From Bacteroidota bacterium (lineage in GTDB: Bacteria > Bacteroidota > Bacteroidia > J057): a DNA stretch of 5,379 bases. Below the pieces are notes generated by a model. That model saw only the letters and a list, made by a program, of their open reading frames with translations, was not told where the DNA came from and made no database searches. Position 1 is the stretch's first letter. Each line of letters opens with the position of its first letter. Both the position numbers and the translations under genes were made by a program. Location of the stretch: NCBI GenBank assembly GCA_003696875.1, contig RFHL01001154.1:1-5379 (forward strand). Reading direction: 5' to 3'. Of this stretch, positions 1 through 5,379 are shown piece by piece.

Positions 1-1
1 G

Positions 2-808
2 GTCGGGGGCGGCCGAGCCGGTGGGCGCAAAGACGAGGCCATGGGCCTCGTCGAGCACCAGGCCGGCCCAGGCGTTGGCGCCGCCGGTGGTCTCGTAGGC
101 CTGCGGCGGCCAGGTCTCATGGCCCGGCTCGCCGGGCCGGGGGATGGTGTGGAAGGTCCACCGCAATTGCCCGCTGCGCACATCAAAGGCGCGGATGTAG
201 CCGGGCGCCGAATTGTCGCCTTCGGCGACGCGGGAGCCGATGATGTACAGGTCTTCAAAGATCACGCCCGGCGTGGTCATGACCACCCAGAGGTCCTGGG
301 CGCGTTCGCCCAGGCCGGTATGCAGGCTGATGGAGCCCTGGTCGCCAAAACCCTCTATGGGTTGCCCGCTCAGGGCGTCTAGGGCAAACAGGCGGCCTGC
401 CGCCGCATGAAAGATGCGGCCTTGGCTGCCATCGGTCCAGTAAGCGAGGCCGCGGTTGTTGCCGCCGCCCATCTGCACATCGGCGAAGGGGTCGAAGCGC
501 CACACCTCGCGGCCGGTGGCCGCGTGCAGCGCCACACACTTGAGCCCGCCGGTGGTGAGATAGAGCAGCGTATCGACAATGAGTGGATTGCACTGGATCT
601 CACGCCCCTCGCTATCACCAGTCCGGTAGGTCCAGGCGACTTCCAGTTGATGCACATTGTCCCGGTTGATCTGGTCGAGGGCCGAGTAATGGGTGCCCTG
701 CTTATCGCCATGATAGGCGGTCCAGCCGGTATAATCCGGAGGGGGGGCTTCGGGGGCCGAAGGGGTACAGGCCAGGAGCCATACGGGTATCAGCAGAAGT
801 ATTCGCAT
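2..808 (-). CDS. PQQ-dependent dehydrogenase lipoprotein, N-terminal part (3' end outside window)
   Basis: Seen: an uninterrupted frame of 269 codons on the minus strand, open to the window edge. Residues 1-14 form a lipoprotein signal (hydrophobic run ending in the lipobox LLAC, acylated Cys14), followed by a Pro-rich tether to about residue 25. Residues 29-64 carry the typical quinoprotein opening (GTHYSALDQINRDNV, then AWTYRTGD). ALHAATGREVWRFDP (93-107) and AFDVRSGQLRW (207-217) are tryptophan-docking-type propeller motifs. The segment at 222-269 (TIPRPGEPG, GGANAWAG, PTGSAAPD) matches the glucose-dehydrogenase-like PQQ family. Known: such enzymes oxidise sugars or alcohols in the periplasm using PQQ and pass electrons to the respiratory chain. 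The vicinal Cys pair of methanol/ethanol dehydrogenases is replaced by Gly-Gly before NNRGLAYW (117-124). The substrate cannot be told. Full-length relatives are far longer, so more than half is missing. The start at 808 puts the signal peptide at the N-terminus; an in-frame ATG at 880 is less likely. Confidence 0.9.
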   Translation of the reverse strand, partial: MRILLLIPVWLLACTPSAPEAPPPDYTGWTAYHGDKQGTHYSALDQINRDNVHQLEVAWTYRTGDSEGREIQCNPLIVDTLLYLTTGGLKCVALHAATGREVWRFDPFADVQMGGGNNRGLAYWTDGSQGRIFHAAAGRLFALDALSGQPIEGFGDQGSISLHTGLGERAQDLWVVMTTPGVIFEDLYIIGSRVAEGDNSAPGYIRAFDVRSGQLRWTFHTIPRPGEPGHETWPPQAYETTGGANAWAGLVLDEAHGLVFAPTGSAAPD

Positions 809-1001
809 GAGCAGGGGAGCTGAAGAGAAGATGTCTTGAAGATCGGATTTATCCTCCAGGTATCCATCCTGTACATTCATTTCCCACCGGTTCCTCCCCA
901 ATCCCTCCCATAATGGCAACAAAATGCCCAAAAATCTCACACCTGATCATTCCAAATAAATAAAATTACTATTTTCGGCACACCTGCCGTAAACCTACAG
1001 C
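809..1001. promoter_or_regulatory. Divergent intergenic region, probable promoters for both flanking genes
   Basis: These 193 bp separate two divergently transcribed genes, so at least two promoters are expected here. The stretch from about 930 to 975 is clearly AT-rich in an otherwise GC-rich window. A plus-strand TATTTTCG at 970-977 matches five of the six fixed positions of the Bacteroidota -7 element TAnnTTTG, 24 bp before the ATG at 1002. No convincing TTTG -33 element lies at the usual 19-21 bp spacing. On the minus strand TTTATTTG (960-953) is a similar near match. A short perfect inverted repeat, CGGCA-CACC-TGCCG (976-989), overlaps the end of the plus-strand -7 candidate. No gene was found in the region. 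Exact promoter positions are unproven. Confidence 0.4.
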
Positions 1002-2609
1002 ATGAAACACTTCATTACCTATTTGATCGTAGGCATTAGCCTGAGTCTGTGTCCTGAAGGGGAAATGCTGGCCCAATGGCAAACCATTGGCCCGGCCGGC
1101 TTCAGCGGCTCCAGTGTGAGCTACAACGCCCTGGCCCGCGACGGGTCCGATTTGTATACCGCCTTTCGGGACGCCTCCGGTCACGCCAATGTGATGCAAT
1201 TTGACGGCACCAACTGGGTTGCGGTGGGCGCAAGCGATTTTTCGCCCAGTACGATGGACAACATCGACCTGGCGATCGACGCGGGCACACCCTATGTCGT
1301 CTTTGAAGACGACAACCAAAGCGGAGCCCTCACGGCCATGCGCTACGATGGCAGCAATTGGGTGCTGGTGGGAGCGGCGGGCTTTACGCCCGCCGGCGGC
1401 GGCTATCCGGCGCTGGCTTTCTCCGGAGGTACACCCTATGTCGCCTTTCGCGACATCAATGAGCTGGGAGACATCTCAGTGATGGCCTTCGATGGCACCA
1501 ACTGGAACTACGTGGGCGCCCCCGGCTTTTCGGCGGGTAGCATCAGCCGGCCGGCCCTGGCCTTTGAGGGGACGACCCCCTACGTCGCCTACCGCGACGG
1601 GGGGAACGGCAGCCGGGCGACCGTCATGCGCTTCGATGGAACCAACTGGGTGGGCGTCGGCCCGGCGGGCTTCTCGGCCAGCATGGTGTCCTTTCCGCAG
1701 TTGGTATTCAGTGGGACAACCCCCATCGTCGGCTACACCGACTGGGGTAATGGGCAGGCCGCCACCGTCAAAAAGTTTGACGGCAGCAACTGGGTCACCA
1801 TGGGCGTGGAAGGCTTCTCGGCTGGAGCAGCCGATCAGTTGCAACTGGCGATCGGCAGTGGCATCCCGACCGTCGCCTTTCGCGATGGCGCCAATAGCAA
1901 TGCCCTCTCGGTCATGGATTACAATGGCGGTACCTGGGCCCTGGTTGGGGGCGCAGCGGTCTCGGCCGGGAGCATCAGCTTCCCTTCGCTTATCATGAAC
2001 GGCCTGGATCCCTTTGTCCTCTACACCGATGCGGGCAACAGCAACCGGGCCACGGTACTAACCTATCCTTCGGTGTTGGCGACACCGGCGATCCGTCTGA
2101 ACGCCACCCGGCAAGGTAGCGGGGTGTACCTGCAGTGGCAGGGCGAAGCTCTCCCCTATGTACGTACCGAAATTGAGCGTAGCCGGGACGGGCAAGGTTG
2201 GGAATCCCTTGCTCATCAGACGATGATCCCGGGACAGGATGTCGTCTATCACTTCCTGGACCAGCAGGTCCCGGCGGGCGCGGTGCATTATCGCCTGCGG
2301 CTGATCCAGCCGGATGGGGCTTTTTTCTACAGTGAAACCATCTCGATCCAGATCGCAGGCGCTATAGCCGCCAAGGCATTTCCCAATCCCAGCCGGGACG
2401 GGCGCTTCTGGCTGACCCTACCTGAAGGCCATATCCAAACTGACCTGTGGGTGTATGACCCGGCAGGAAAACAGCTCCAGGCCTGGAGAGCCGCGGCTGG
2501 TCCGGATGGACAGGTGCCAATAGATCTGAGCATCCTGCCTCCGGGCAGTTACCTGCTCAAGTGGAGACAGGGTCGGCAGCAGGGCACCCATTGGGTGCAG
2601 CGTCAGTAG
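1002..2609 (+). CDS. Secreted seven-repeat beta-propeller protein with T9SS type A sorting domain
   Basis: Seen: a 535-residue protein. Residues 1-24 are a signal peptide (hydrophobic core 4-17, likely cleavage after MLA with Gln25 as new N-terminus). Residues 26-359 are seven tandem repeats, each opening with Trp and built as W-x-x-VG-xx-GFS / LAF / PYVAFRD / ATVMxFDGTN, the four strand-like segments expected of a propeller blade. Residues 360-455 resemble the FnIII-like region common before sorting domains (WESLA, then YRLRLIQPDG). Residues 459-535 are a Por/T9SS C-terminal domain (AFPNPSRDGRF, VYDPAGKQL, LPPGSYLLKW). Known: such domains direct export across the outer membrane and are usually cleaved, with the cargo released or surface-anchored. 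The ligand is unknown; no catalytic motif was recognised, so a binding or adhesive role is the simplest inference. The ATG at 1002 gives an intact signal peptide. It ends in TAG, showing TAG works as a stop in this genome. Confidence 0.93.
   Translation: MKHFITYLIVGISLSLCPEGEMLAQWQTIGPAGFSGSSVSYNALARDGSDLYTAFRDASGHANVMQFDGTNWVAVGASDFSPSTMDNIDLAIDAGTPYVVFEDDNQSGALTAMRYDGSNWVLVGAAGFTPAGGGYPALAFSGGTPYVAFRDINELGDISVMAFDGTNWNYVGAPGFSAGSISRPALAFEGTTPYVAYRDGGNGSRATVMRFDGTNWVGVGPAGFSASMVSFPQLVFSGTTPIVGYTDWGNGQAATVKKFDGSNWVTMGVEGFSAGAADQLQLAIGSGIPTVAFRDGANSNALSVMDYNGGTWALVGGAAVSAGSISFPSLIMNGLDPFVLYTDAGNSNRATVLTYPSVLATPAIRLNATRQGSGVYLQWQGEALPYVRTEIERSRDGQGWESLAHQTMIPGQDVVYHFLDQQVPAGAVHYRLRLIQPDGAFFYSETISIQIAGAIAAKAFPNPSRDGRFWLTLPEGHIQTDLWVYDPAGKQLQAWRAAAGPDGQVPIDLSILPPGSYLLKWRQGRQQGTHWVQRQ
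1077..2078 (+). repeat. Seven tandem coding repeats of about 144 bp (48 residues)
   Basis: Units begin at 1077, 1215, 1359, 1503, 1647, 1791 and 1935, each at a Trp codon. Unit 1 encodes 46 residues and units 2-7 encode 48 each. The DNA echo is clearest around the codons for FDGTNW, which recur every 144 bp. An Asp at repeat position 32 (RD, ED or TD) is present in all seven: residues 57, 103, 151, 199, 247, 295 and 343. Unit 1 lacks two residues in the loop after that Asp, and unit 7 loses the terminal DGTN. The units are diverged rather than identical, so this is an old protein-level duplication and not a recent DNA expansion. Confidence 0.93.
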
Positions 2610-2750
2610 TCAATAGTGGGAGGAGGCGCCGATGCAGGACAGTCCATTTTGAATTCTCCCCAAAAGGCAAGATTTTAGAATCGGCCCTTCCCTGCCCAGG
2701 GCGGGCCGTCCTCTGGCTTACACAAACTGACTACTACATCTCTATACCGG

Positions 2751-3341
2751 ATGCCGGACCTCACGCCCGAACAGGGGGAGCGCCTCCTTATTCAGCGCAT
2801 CTCAGAAGCTGGTGACCTCCACGCCTTTCGGCAGGTGGTGGAAACCTATTCTCCGGCCCTGGTTACCTATGCGCGGACCTTTCTGCGGCAGCCGGGGCTG
2901 GCCGAGGAGGCCGTGAGTGAGGTCTGGATCAAGATCTGGCGCCGCCGGGCGGCGCTGGGGGCGGTGCAGCAGTTGCAGGCTTATCTCTTTCGGGCGGTGA
3001 AGCATCAGGCCCTGAATGCCCGGGAACAGGCGGCGCGGCACCCCTTTGTGCCGCTGGAGGGCCTGCCCGTCGAGCCGGGCACCCACCCGGAGGGCGATAC
3101 GTCCCCCCTCAGTCAGATGGAAGCCGGAGAGCTGAAGACGCTTCTGGATTCTGCCATCGCCGAGCTGCCTGCTGGCAGCCAGGCGGCCTTTCGGCTGGTG
3201 CGGGAAAAAGGCCTGAGTTATCAGGAAGCAGCCGATGCCCTGGGAATCTCGCTCAACTCGCTCAAAACCCAGCTGGCCCGCGCCATGAAGCGCCTACGCC
3301 ATACCCTGGGCCAGTACCTGGCCTCGGTGCTGTTGATGTAA
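2751..3341 (+). CDS. ECF RNA polymerase sigma factor, FecI-like (Bacteroidota type)
   Basis: Seen: a 196-residue protein of typical ECF size with only the two expected domains. Sigma region 2 spans about 24-92: the helix around AFRQVVETYSPALVTYA, the acidic AEEAVSEVWIKIW (51-63) of region 2.2, and LQAYLFRAVKHQALNARE (75-92) covering regions 2.3-2.4 that melt and read the -10 element. A variable acidic linker follows (93-126). Region 4 spans about 127-187, with ELPAGSQAAFRL and the helix-turn-helix GLSYQEAADALGISLNSLKT (154-173) for the -35 element. Known: the Bacteroidota FecI-like family typically controls an adjacent susC/susD-type uptake operon and is held inactive by a neighbouring FecR protein, which is the arrangement here. 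It ends in TAA. The start at 2751 gives the normal N-terminus and has no Shine-Dalgarno sequence. Target promoters cannot be told from sequence alone. Confidence 0.93.
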   Translation: MPDLTPEQGERLLIQRISEAGDLHAFRQVVETYSPALVTYARTFLRQPGLAEEAVSEVWIKIWRRRAALGAVQQLQAYLFRAVKHQALNAREQAARHPFVPLEGLPVEPGTHPEGDTSPLSQMEAGELKTLLDSAIAELPAGSQAAFRLVREKGLSYQEAADALGISLNSLKTQLARAMKRLRHTLGQYLASVLLM

Positions 3342-3482
3342 TTTTTCATTTTTTTCATTCGCTTGTCACCCGAAGCGCCCATTTCCCTGTCATCATCATG
3401 GACCGGGCGTGACCCGCTGCCCCCTTTTCCAAGTCCCAATACGTGCCACCTTCGGGGTCCTATACGCTCCATTTTCCCGATC
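3342..3482 (+). other. Pyrimidine-rich gap between sigma factor and FecR genes, with 9-bp tandem repeat
   Basis: This 141-bp spacer starts directly after the sigma stop codon with two adjacent perfect copies of TTTTTCATT (3342-3350 and 3351-3359). It continues as strongly C/T-rich sequence on the coding strand up to the FecR start. The FecR reading frame is open back to a TTG at 3363, but the extra 40 residues (rich in Pro and Ser) look nothing like a FecR N-terminus, so it is treated as non-coding. No convincing promoter or hairpin terminator was found. Sigma/anti-sigma pairs of this type are usually closer together, so a separate start or a leader role is possible but unproven. Confidence 0.45.
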
Positions 3483-4451
3483 ATGAACGACATCGACCAC
3501 ATCATTTTACACGCCCTACAGGGAACAGCCACCGAAGCACAACTGGCGACACTGGAGGCCTGGATCCAGGCCTCCCCTGCCAATGACCACACCTATCAGG
3601 CGCTTGTTAGCCACTGGCATCTGGAGGGCCCGGTCGATCAGGCCCAGCTGGCCCGCATCTGGGCCCGGGTCGAGGCGGGCCAGGCGGCCCCGGCAGCCAA
3701 CCCCACGCCATCCTCTCAGCCCCCTTCCTGGCTGCGAACCTACCGATGGCACATCGCTGCGGTCTTGCTGGCCCTATTGGGGATACGGGGCATCCTCTGG
3801 TATCAGCAGGAATGGCGCGAGGTGGTGGTCCGCACCCGGGCGGGCGAGACCCGCGAGTTGGTGCTGGCCGACTCCACCGAGGTGATGCTCAATGCCAACT
3901 CCCGGCTCAGCTACCGCAAGGGGGCGCCCCGGCAGGTGGCGCTGCAGGGTGAAGCCTACTTCAAGGTCCGAAAAAAGCCCGCCACCGGCGAACGCTTCCT
4001 GGTCCAGACCTCCGATCTGGAGGTCGAGGTGCTGGGAACGGTCTTCAACGTACACACCCGCTCAGGAGCCACGGAGGTCTTTCTGGAAGAAGGCCAGGTC
4101 AGGCTGGGATTTGCCCTGGATAGCCTGCCTCCTGTGATCATGGACCCCGGCGAGCTGGTGACCTATGCCCCGGCCCAGGGCACCCTGGCGCGAACGCGCC
4201 CCGTCTCCGCCCTGCCTTCTTCCTGGAAAGACGGGGCCATCATTATGGAGATGGTATCTGTTCCGGAGGTTCTGACCCGCATCGAGGCGGTCTACTCCAT
4301 CACCATAGAGCTGGGCCGGGCCGATCTCGCGCATCGGGAAGTCACCCTGGCCTTCCCGGTTGAGGACCTCGAATTGGCTCTGAAAACCCTGGAAACGGTG
4401 CTAGGAGAAGAAGTAATTCCCCAAGGGGACCGACAATACATCATTCGATGA
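3483..4451 (+). CDS. FecR-family anti-sigma factor (inner-membrane signal transducer)
   Basis: Seen: 322 residues with the standard three-part layout. Residues 1-65 are the cytoplasmic sigma-binding region (LHALQGTATEAQLATLEAWI, 9-28, then YQALVSHW). After a Pro/Ser-rich stretch, residues 88-107 are one transmembrane helix (IAAVLLALLGIRGILWY). Residues 113-210 are the periplasmic FecR domain (RTRAGETRELVLADSTEVML, 117-136, then GEAYFKV and LGTVFNVHT). Residues 255-320 match the C-terminal DUF4974-type domain, expected to contact the receptor's STN domain. Known: FecR proteins hold the cognate sigma factor and release it when the receptor signals. The gene lies between its likely sigma partner and the receptor. 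ATG 3483 was chosen because the family N-terminus starts there; a TTG at 3363 would add 40 unfamiliar residues. It ends in TGA. No missing segment was noticed. Confidence 0.93.
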   Translation: MNDIDHIILHALQGTATEAQLATLEAWIQASPANDHTYQALVSHWHLEGPVDQAQLARIWARVEAGQAAPAANPTPSSQPPSWLRTYRWHIAAVLLALLGIRGILWYQQEWREVVVRTRAGETRELVLADSTEVMLNANSRLSYRKGAPRQVALQGEAYFKVRKKPATGERFLVQTSDLEVEVLGTVFNVHTRSGATEVFLEEGQVRLGFALDSLPPVIMDPGELVTYAPAQGTLARTRPVSALPSSWKDGAIIMEMVSVPEVLTRIEAVYSITIELGRADLAHREVTLAFPVEDLELALKTLETVLGEEVIPQGDRQYIIR

Positions 4452-4458
4452 AAAAACT

Positions 4459-4483
4459 GGATTGCCTGGTGAGAGAGGCAACC
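4459..4483 (+). other. Stem-loop in the fecR-susC gap
   Basis: TTGCCT (4462-4467) pairs with AGGCAA (4476-4481) across an eight-base loop. The stem extends by GG (4459-4460) with CC (4482-4483) around a bulged A at 4461. It sits 42 bp before the receptor ATG and 8 bp after the FecR stop. It is followed by CAGCCCGAG rather than a T-run, so it does not look like a simple intrinsic terminator. It might be an attenuating leader structure or an mRNA processing or stability element, or it may be chance. Confidence 0.3.
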
Positions 4484-4524
4484 CAGCCCGAGTATTTCTA
4501 TTATTTAACACTAACTGCAAAACT

Positions 4525-4818
4525 ATGAGATTTAGGCTACTGCTCAAAGCGGGGGGGCTCCTTTTTGCCCTGACGCTGATGTGTGCCCCCGTATCCCCCC
4601 TGCGGGCGGGTGATACACGCCTGGACAAAAAGCCCCTTAGCGAAGTGCTCAAAGCCTTCAGCGAGCGCTACCAGGTATTATTTTCTTTTGACGTAGAGCT
4701 GGTACGGGATGTCGAGGTGGATTTCGAATTCCGTGCGGAGGAGCAGCTCGACATCGCGATCAATCGTCTGCTGAATGGCACCCAGCTCAGCTACAAAAAC
4801 CTGGGGTCCAAGTACTAG
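4525..4818 (+). CDS. SusC-like receptor, N-terminal fragment: signal peptide plus STN domain, ended by in-frame TAG
   Basis: Seen: 97 codons. Residues 1-28 are a Sec signal peptide (basic MRFRLLLK, hydrophobic core 10-20, cleavage likely after PLRA). Residues 32-97 are a Secretin/TonB short N-terminal (STN) domain: KKPLSEVLKAFSERYQVLFS (35-54), VEVDFEFRAEEQLDIAINRL (63-82) and GTQLSYKNLGSKY (85-97). The frame stops at TAG (4816-4818), just before the VIY that normally completes the last STN strand. The same frame then continues as a SusC/RagA receptor. Known: in transducing TonB receptors the STN domain lies in the periplasm and contacts the FecR C-terminus; the FecR gene is directly upstream here, 73 bp away. 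Inference: this is the 5' part of one interrupted receptor gene; translated alone it would give a mature periplasmic STN peptide of about 69 residues. A TTG at 4462 would extend the frame but spoil the signal peptide. Confidence 0.85.
   Translation: MRFRLLLKAGGLLFALTLMCAPVSPLRAGDTRLDKKPLSEVLKAFSERYQVLFSFDVELVRDVEVDFEFRAEEQLDIAINRLLNGTQLSYKNLGSKY
4816..4818 (+). other. In-frame TAG interrupting the SusC-like receptor at codon 98
   Basis: The bases read AAG TAC TAG GTG ATT TAC, that is K-Y-stop-V-I-Y. Family members commonly have an aromatic pair before VI at this spot, so TAC or TAT to TAG (Tyr to stop by a single base change) is the simplest explanation. The frame is continuous and recognisable on both sides, and no shift is needed. 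The propeller gene upstream ends naturally in TAG, so general reassignment of TAG in this genome is unlikely. A real nonsense mutation, an assembly or base-call error, and programmed readthrough all remain possible. Confidence 0.9.
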
Positions 4819-5379
4819 GTGATTTACCGTCAGGACCGCAACGGAGTGCGTACCCTGCGGCGACTGGAGCGCAAGCTGAACCAGATCCAGAGTCTGGAGC
4901 AGAGCGGCCATGTGCGGCTGCTGCCGACCCTCGGCACGCCTTCGCGCCGCTTTGAGACCATCGCCCACTCGGCACTGGAGCTGCTGGAGGAGGTGGTGCG
5001 CGGGACCGTCAAGACGCCCGAAGGCGCGCCCCTCGTCGGAGCCACGGTACGGGTGCTGGGCTCGACCCGCGGGGCGCTGACCGACGCCAACGGCGCCTTT
5101 GAAGTGAGCGTCCCGGATGGAGCCACCACTCTGCTCATCAGCTACATCGGCTACGAAACCCAGGAAATCTTGATCGAGGGACGCAGCCAGATCGATATTG
5201 TGATGGATCCGACGGCCAATTCGCTGGAGGAGGTGGTCGTCATCGGATTTGGGACCAAAAAGCGCCGGGACGTGACCGGGGCCATCTCCTCGGTAACAGG
5301 CGAGACGCTGAATGAGATTCCGGTGCCTTCCTTTGAGCAGGCCCTCTCGGGCCGGGCGGCGGGGGTGCAGGTCATCACC
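4819..5379 (+). CDS. SusC/RagA-family TonB-linked outer membrane receptor, body after the TAG (3' end outside window)
   Basis: Seen: 187 uninterrupted codons in the same frame as the STN fragment, open to the right edge. Numbered with the TAG as 98: VIYRQD (99-104) completes the STN domain. A charged, helix-prone linker spans 105-155. A carboxypeptidase-regulatory-like domain spans 156-228 (VRGTVKTPEGAPLVGATVRV, 158-177, then LTDANGAFEV and LISYIGYETQE). The TonB box region follows (LEEVVVIGFGTKKRRDVTGA, 234-253), then the start of the plug (SFEQALSGRAAGVQVIT). Known: SusC-type proteins are TonB-driven outer membrane importers, about 1000 residues long, that pair with a SusD lipoprotein. The substrate is unknown from this portion. 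Inference: it is the main part of the receptor gene interrupted at 4816. GTG at 4819 or later GTG codons could act as starts, but none supplies a signal peptide, so export would need readthrough or repair of the TAG. Confidence 0.9.
   Translation, partial: MIYRQDRNGVRTLRRLERKLNQIQSLEQSGHVRLLPTLGTPSRRFETIAHSALELLEEVVRGTVKTPEGAPLVGATVRVLGSTRGALTDANGAFEVSVPDGATTLLISYIGYETQEILIEGRSQIDIVMDPTANSLEEVVVIGFGTKKRRDVTGAISSVTGETLNEIPVPSFEQALSGRAAGVQVIT

Noticed and set aside
255..711. Minus-strand open frames at 255-593 and 379-711
   Set aside because: They are in other frames of the same strand as the PQQ gene and give Arg/Pro/Ser-rich translations typical of out-of-frame reading of GC-rich coding DNA.
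41..823. Plus-strand open frames at 41-382 and 407-823
   Set aside because: They lie antisense to the PQQ dehydrogenase frame, which has clear family motifs throughout. Their translations show low-complexity Gly/Ala/Val composition and no recognisable domain.
969..1844. Minus-strand open frames at 969-1319 and 1476-1844
   Set aside because: They are antisense to the propeller repeats; their internal periodicity is inherited from the 144-bp repeat, and they show no signal peptide or family motif.
1077..2078. Regularly spaced direct repeats as a possible CRISPR or satellite array
   Set aside because: The 144-bp period is a whole number of codons, stays in frame and encodes a conserved 48-residue unit, so it is a protein repeat.
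2584..2598. Inverted repeat GCACCC-ATT-GGGTGC near the end of the propeller gene as a terminator
   Set aside because: It lies inside the coding sequence before the stop codon and no T-run follows it.
2647..2678. TTTTG (2647-2651) with GATTTTAG 19 bp downstream as a promoter for the sigma gene
   Set aside because: The spacing fits, but the -7 match is poor (four of six fixed positions), so it was not listed as a feature.
2561..2815. Plus-strand open frame spanning the propeller gene end and the sigma gene start
   Set aside because: It overlaps two well-supported genes in another frame and its translation resembles no family.
3309..3359. Hairpin GGCCAG-TAC-CTGGCC plus T-rich tract after the sigma gene as an intrinsic terminator
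   Set aside because: The stem is only six pairs, within the coding region, and the T-rich tract begins 18 bp after it, too far for a normal intrinsic terminator. Termination before fecR would also be odd for this gene pair.
4816..4818. TAG recoding as an amino acid (alternative code)
   Set aside because: The propeller gene ends with TAG exactly where its sorting domain should end, and the other genes use TAA and TGA. Genome-wide reassignment is therefore not supported here.

Overview
The window looks like chromosomal DNA from a GC-rich member of the Bacteroidota. Three things point there. A secreted protein ends in a type IX secretion (Por) C-terminal sorting domain. A FecI-type sigma factor, a FecR-type anti-sigma factor and a SusC/RagA TonB-linked receptor stand in a row. 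The starts lack Shine-Dalgarno sequences, apart from a purine-rich stretch before an alternative start of the first gene. The high GC together with T9SS would fit the Saprospiria or a similar lineage, but that placement is inference.

Layout. (1) Positions 2-808, minus strand: the N-terminal 269 codons of a PQQ-dependent quinoprotein dehydrogenase made as a lipoprotein; its 3' end lies beyond the left edge. (2) Positions 809-1001: a divergent intergenic region with an AT-rich patch, presumably holding promoters for both flanking genes. (3) Positions 1002-2609, plus: a 535-residue secreted protein with signal peptide, seven tandem repeats of about 48 residues (probable seven-bladed beta-propeller), a fibronectin-III-like domain and a T9SS type A sorting domain. 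(4) Positions 2751-4451, plus: an ECF sigma factor (196 aa) followed by its FecR-like anti-sigma partner (322 aa), separated by an unusually long 141-bp pyrimidine-rich gap. (5) Positions 4525-5379, plus: the start of a SusC/RagA-family TonB-linked outer membrane receptor, running off the right edge and broken by an in-frame TAG at codon 98.

How they work together. The sigma factor, FecR protein and SusC-like receptor form a cell-surface signalling set. In the known model a ligand-loaded receptor signals through its periplasmic STN domain to FecR, which frees the sigma factor to transcribe the receptor operon. A susD-like gene is expected just beyond the right edge. The TAG lies exactly at the C-terminal end of the STN domain, so as written the sensing domain is separated from the transporter body. 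The PQQ enzyme and the propeller protein have no evident functional tie to this set.

No tRNA, rRNA, CRISPR, insertion sequence or phage gene was seen. No gene-free stretch exceeds about 200 bp. Beyond the TAG, the content is recognisable accessory envelope biology rather than an obviously new system.
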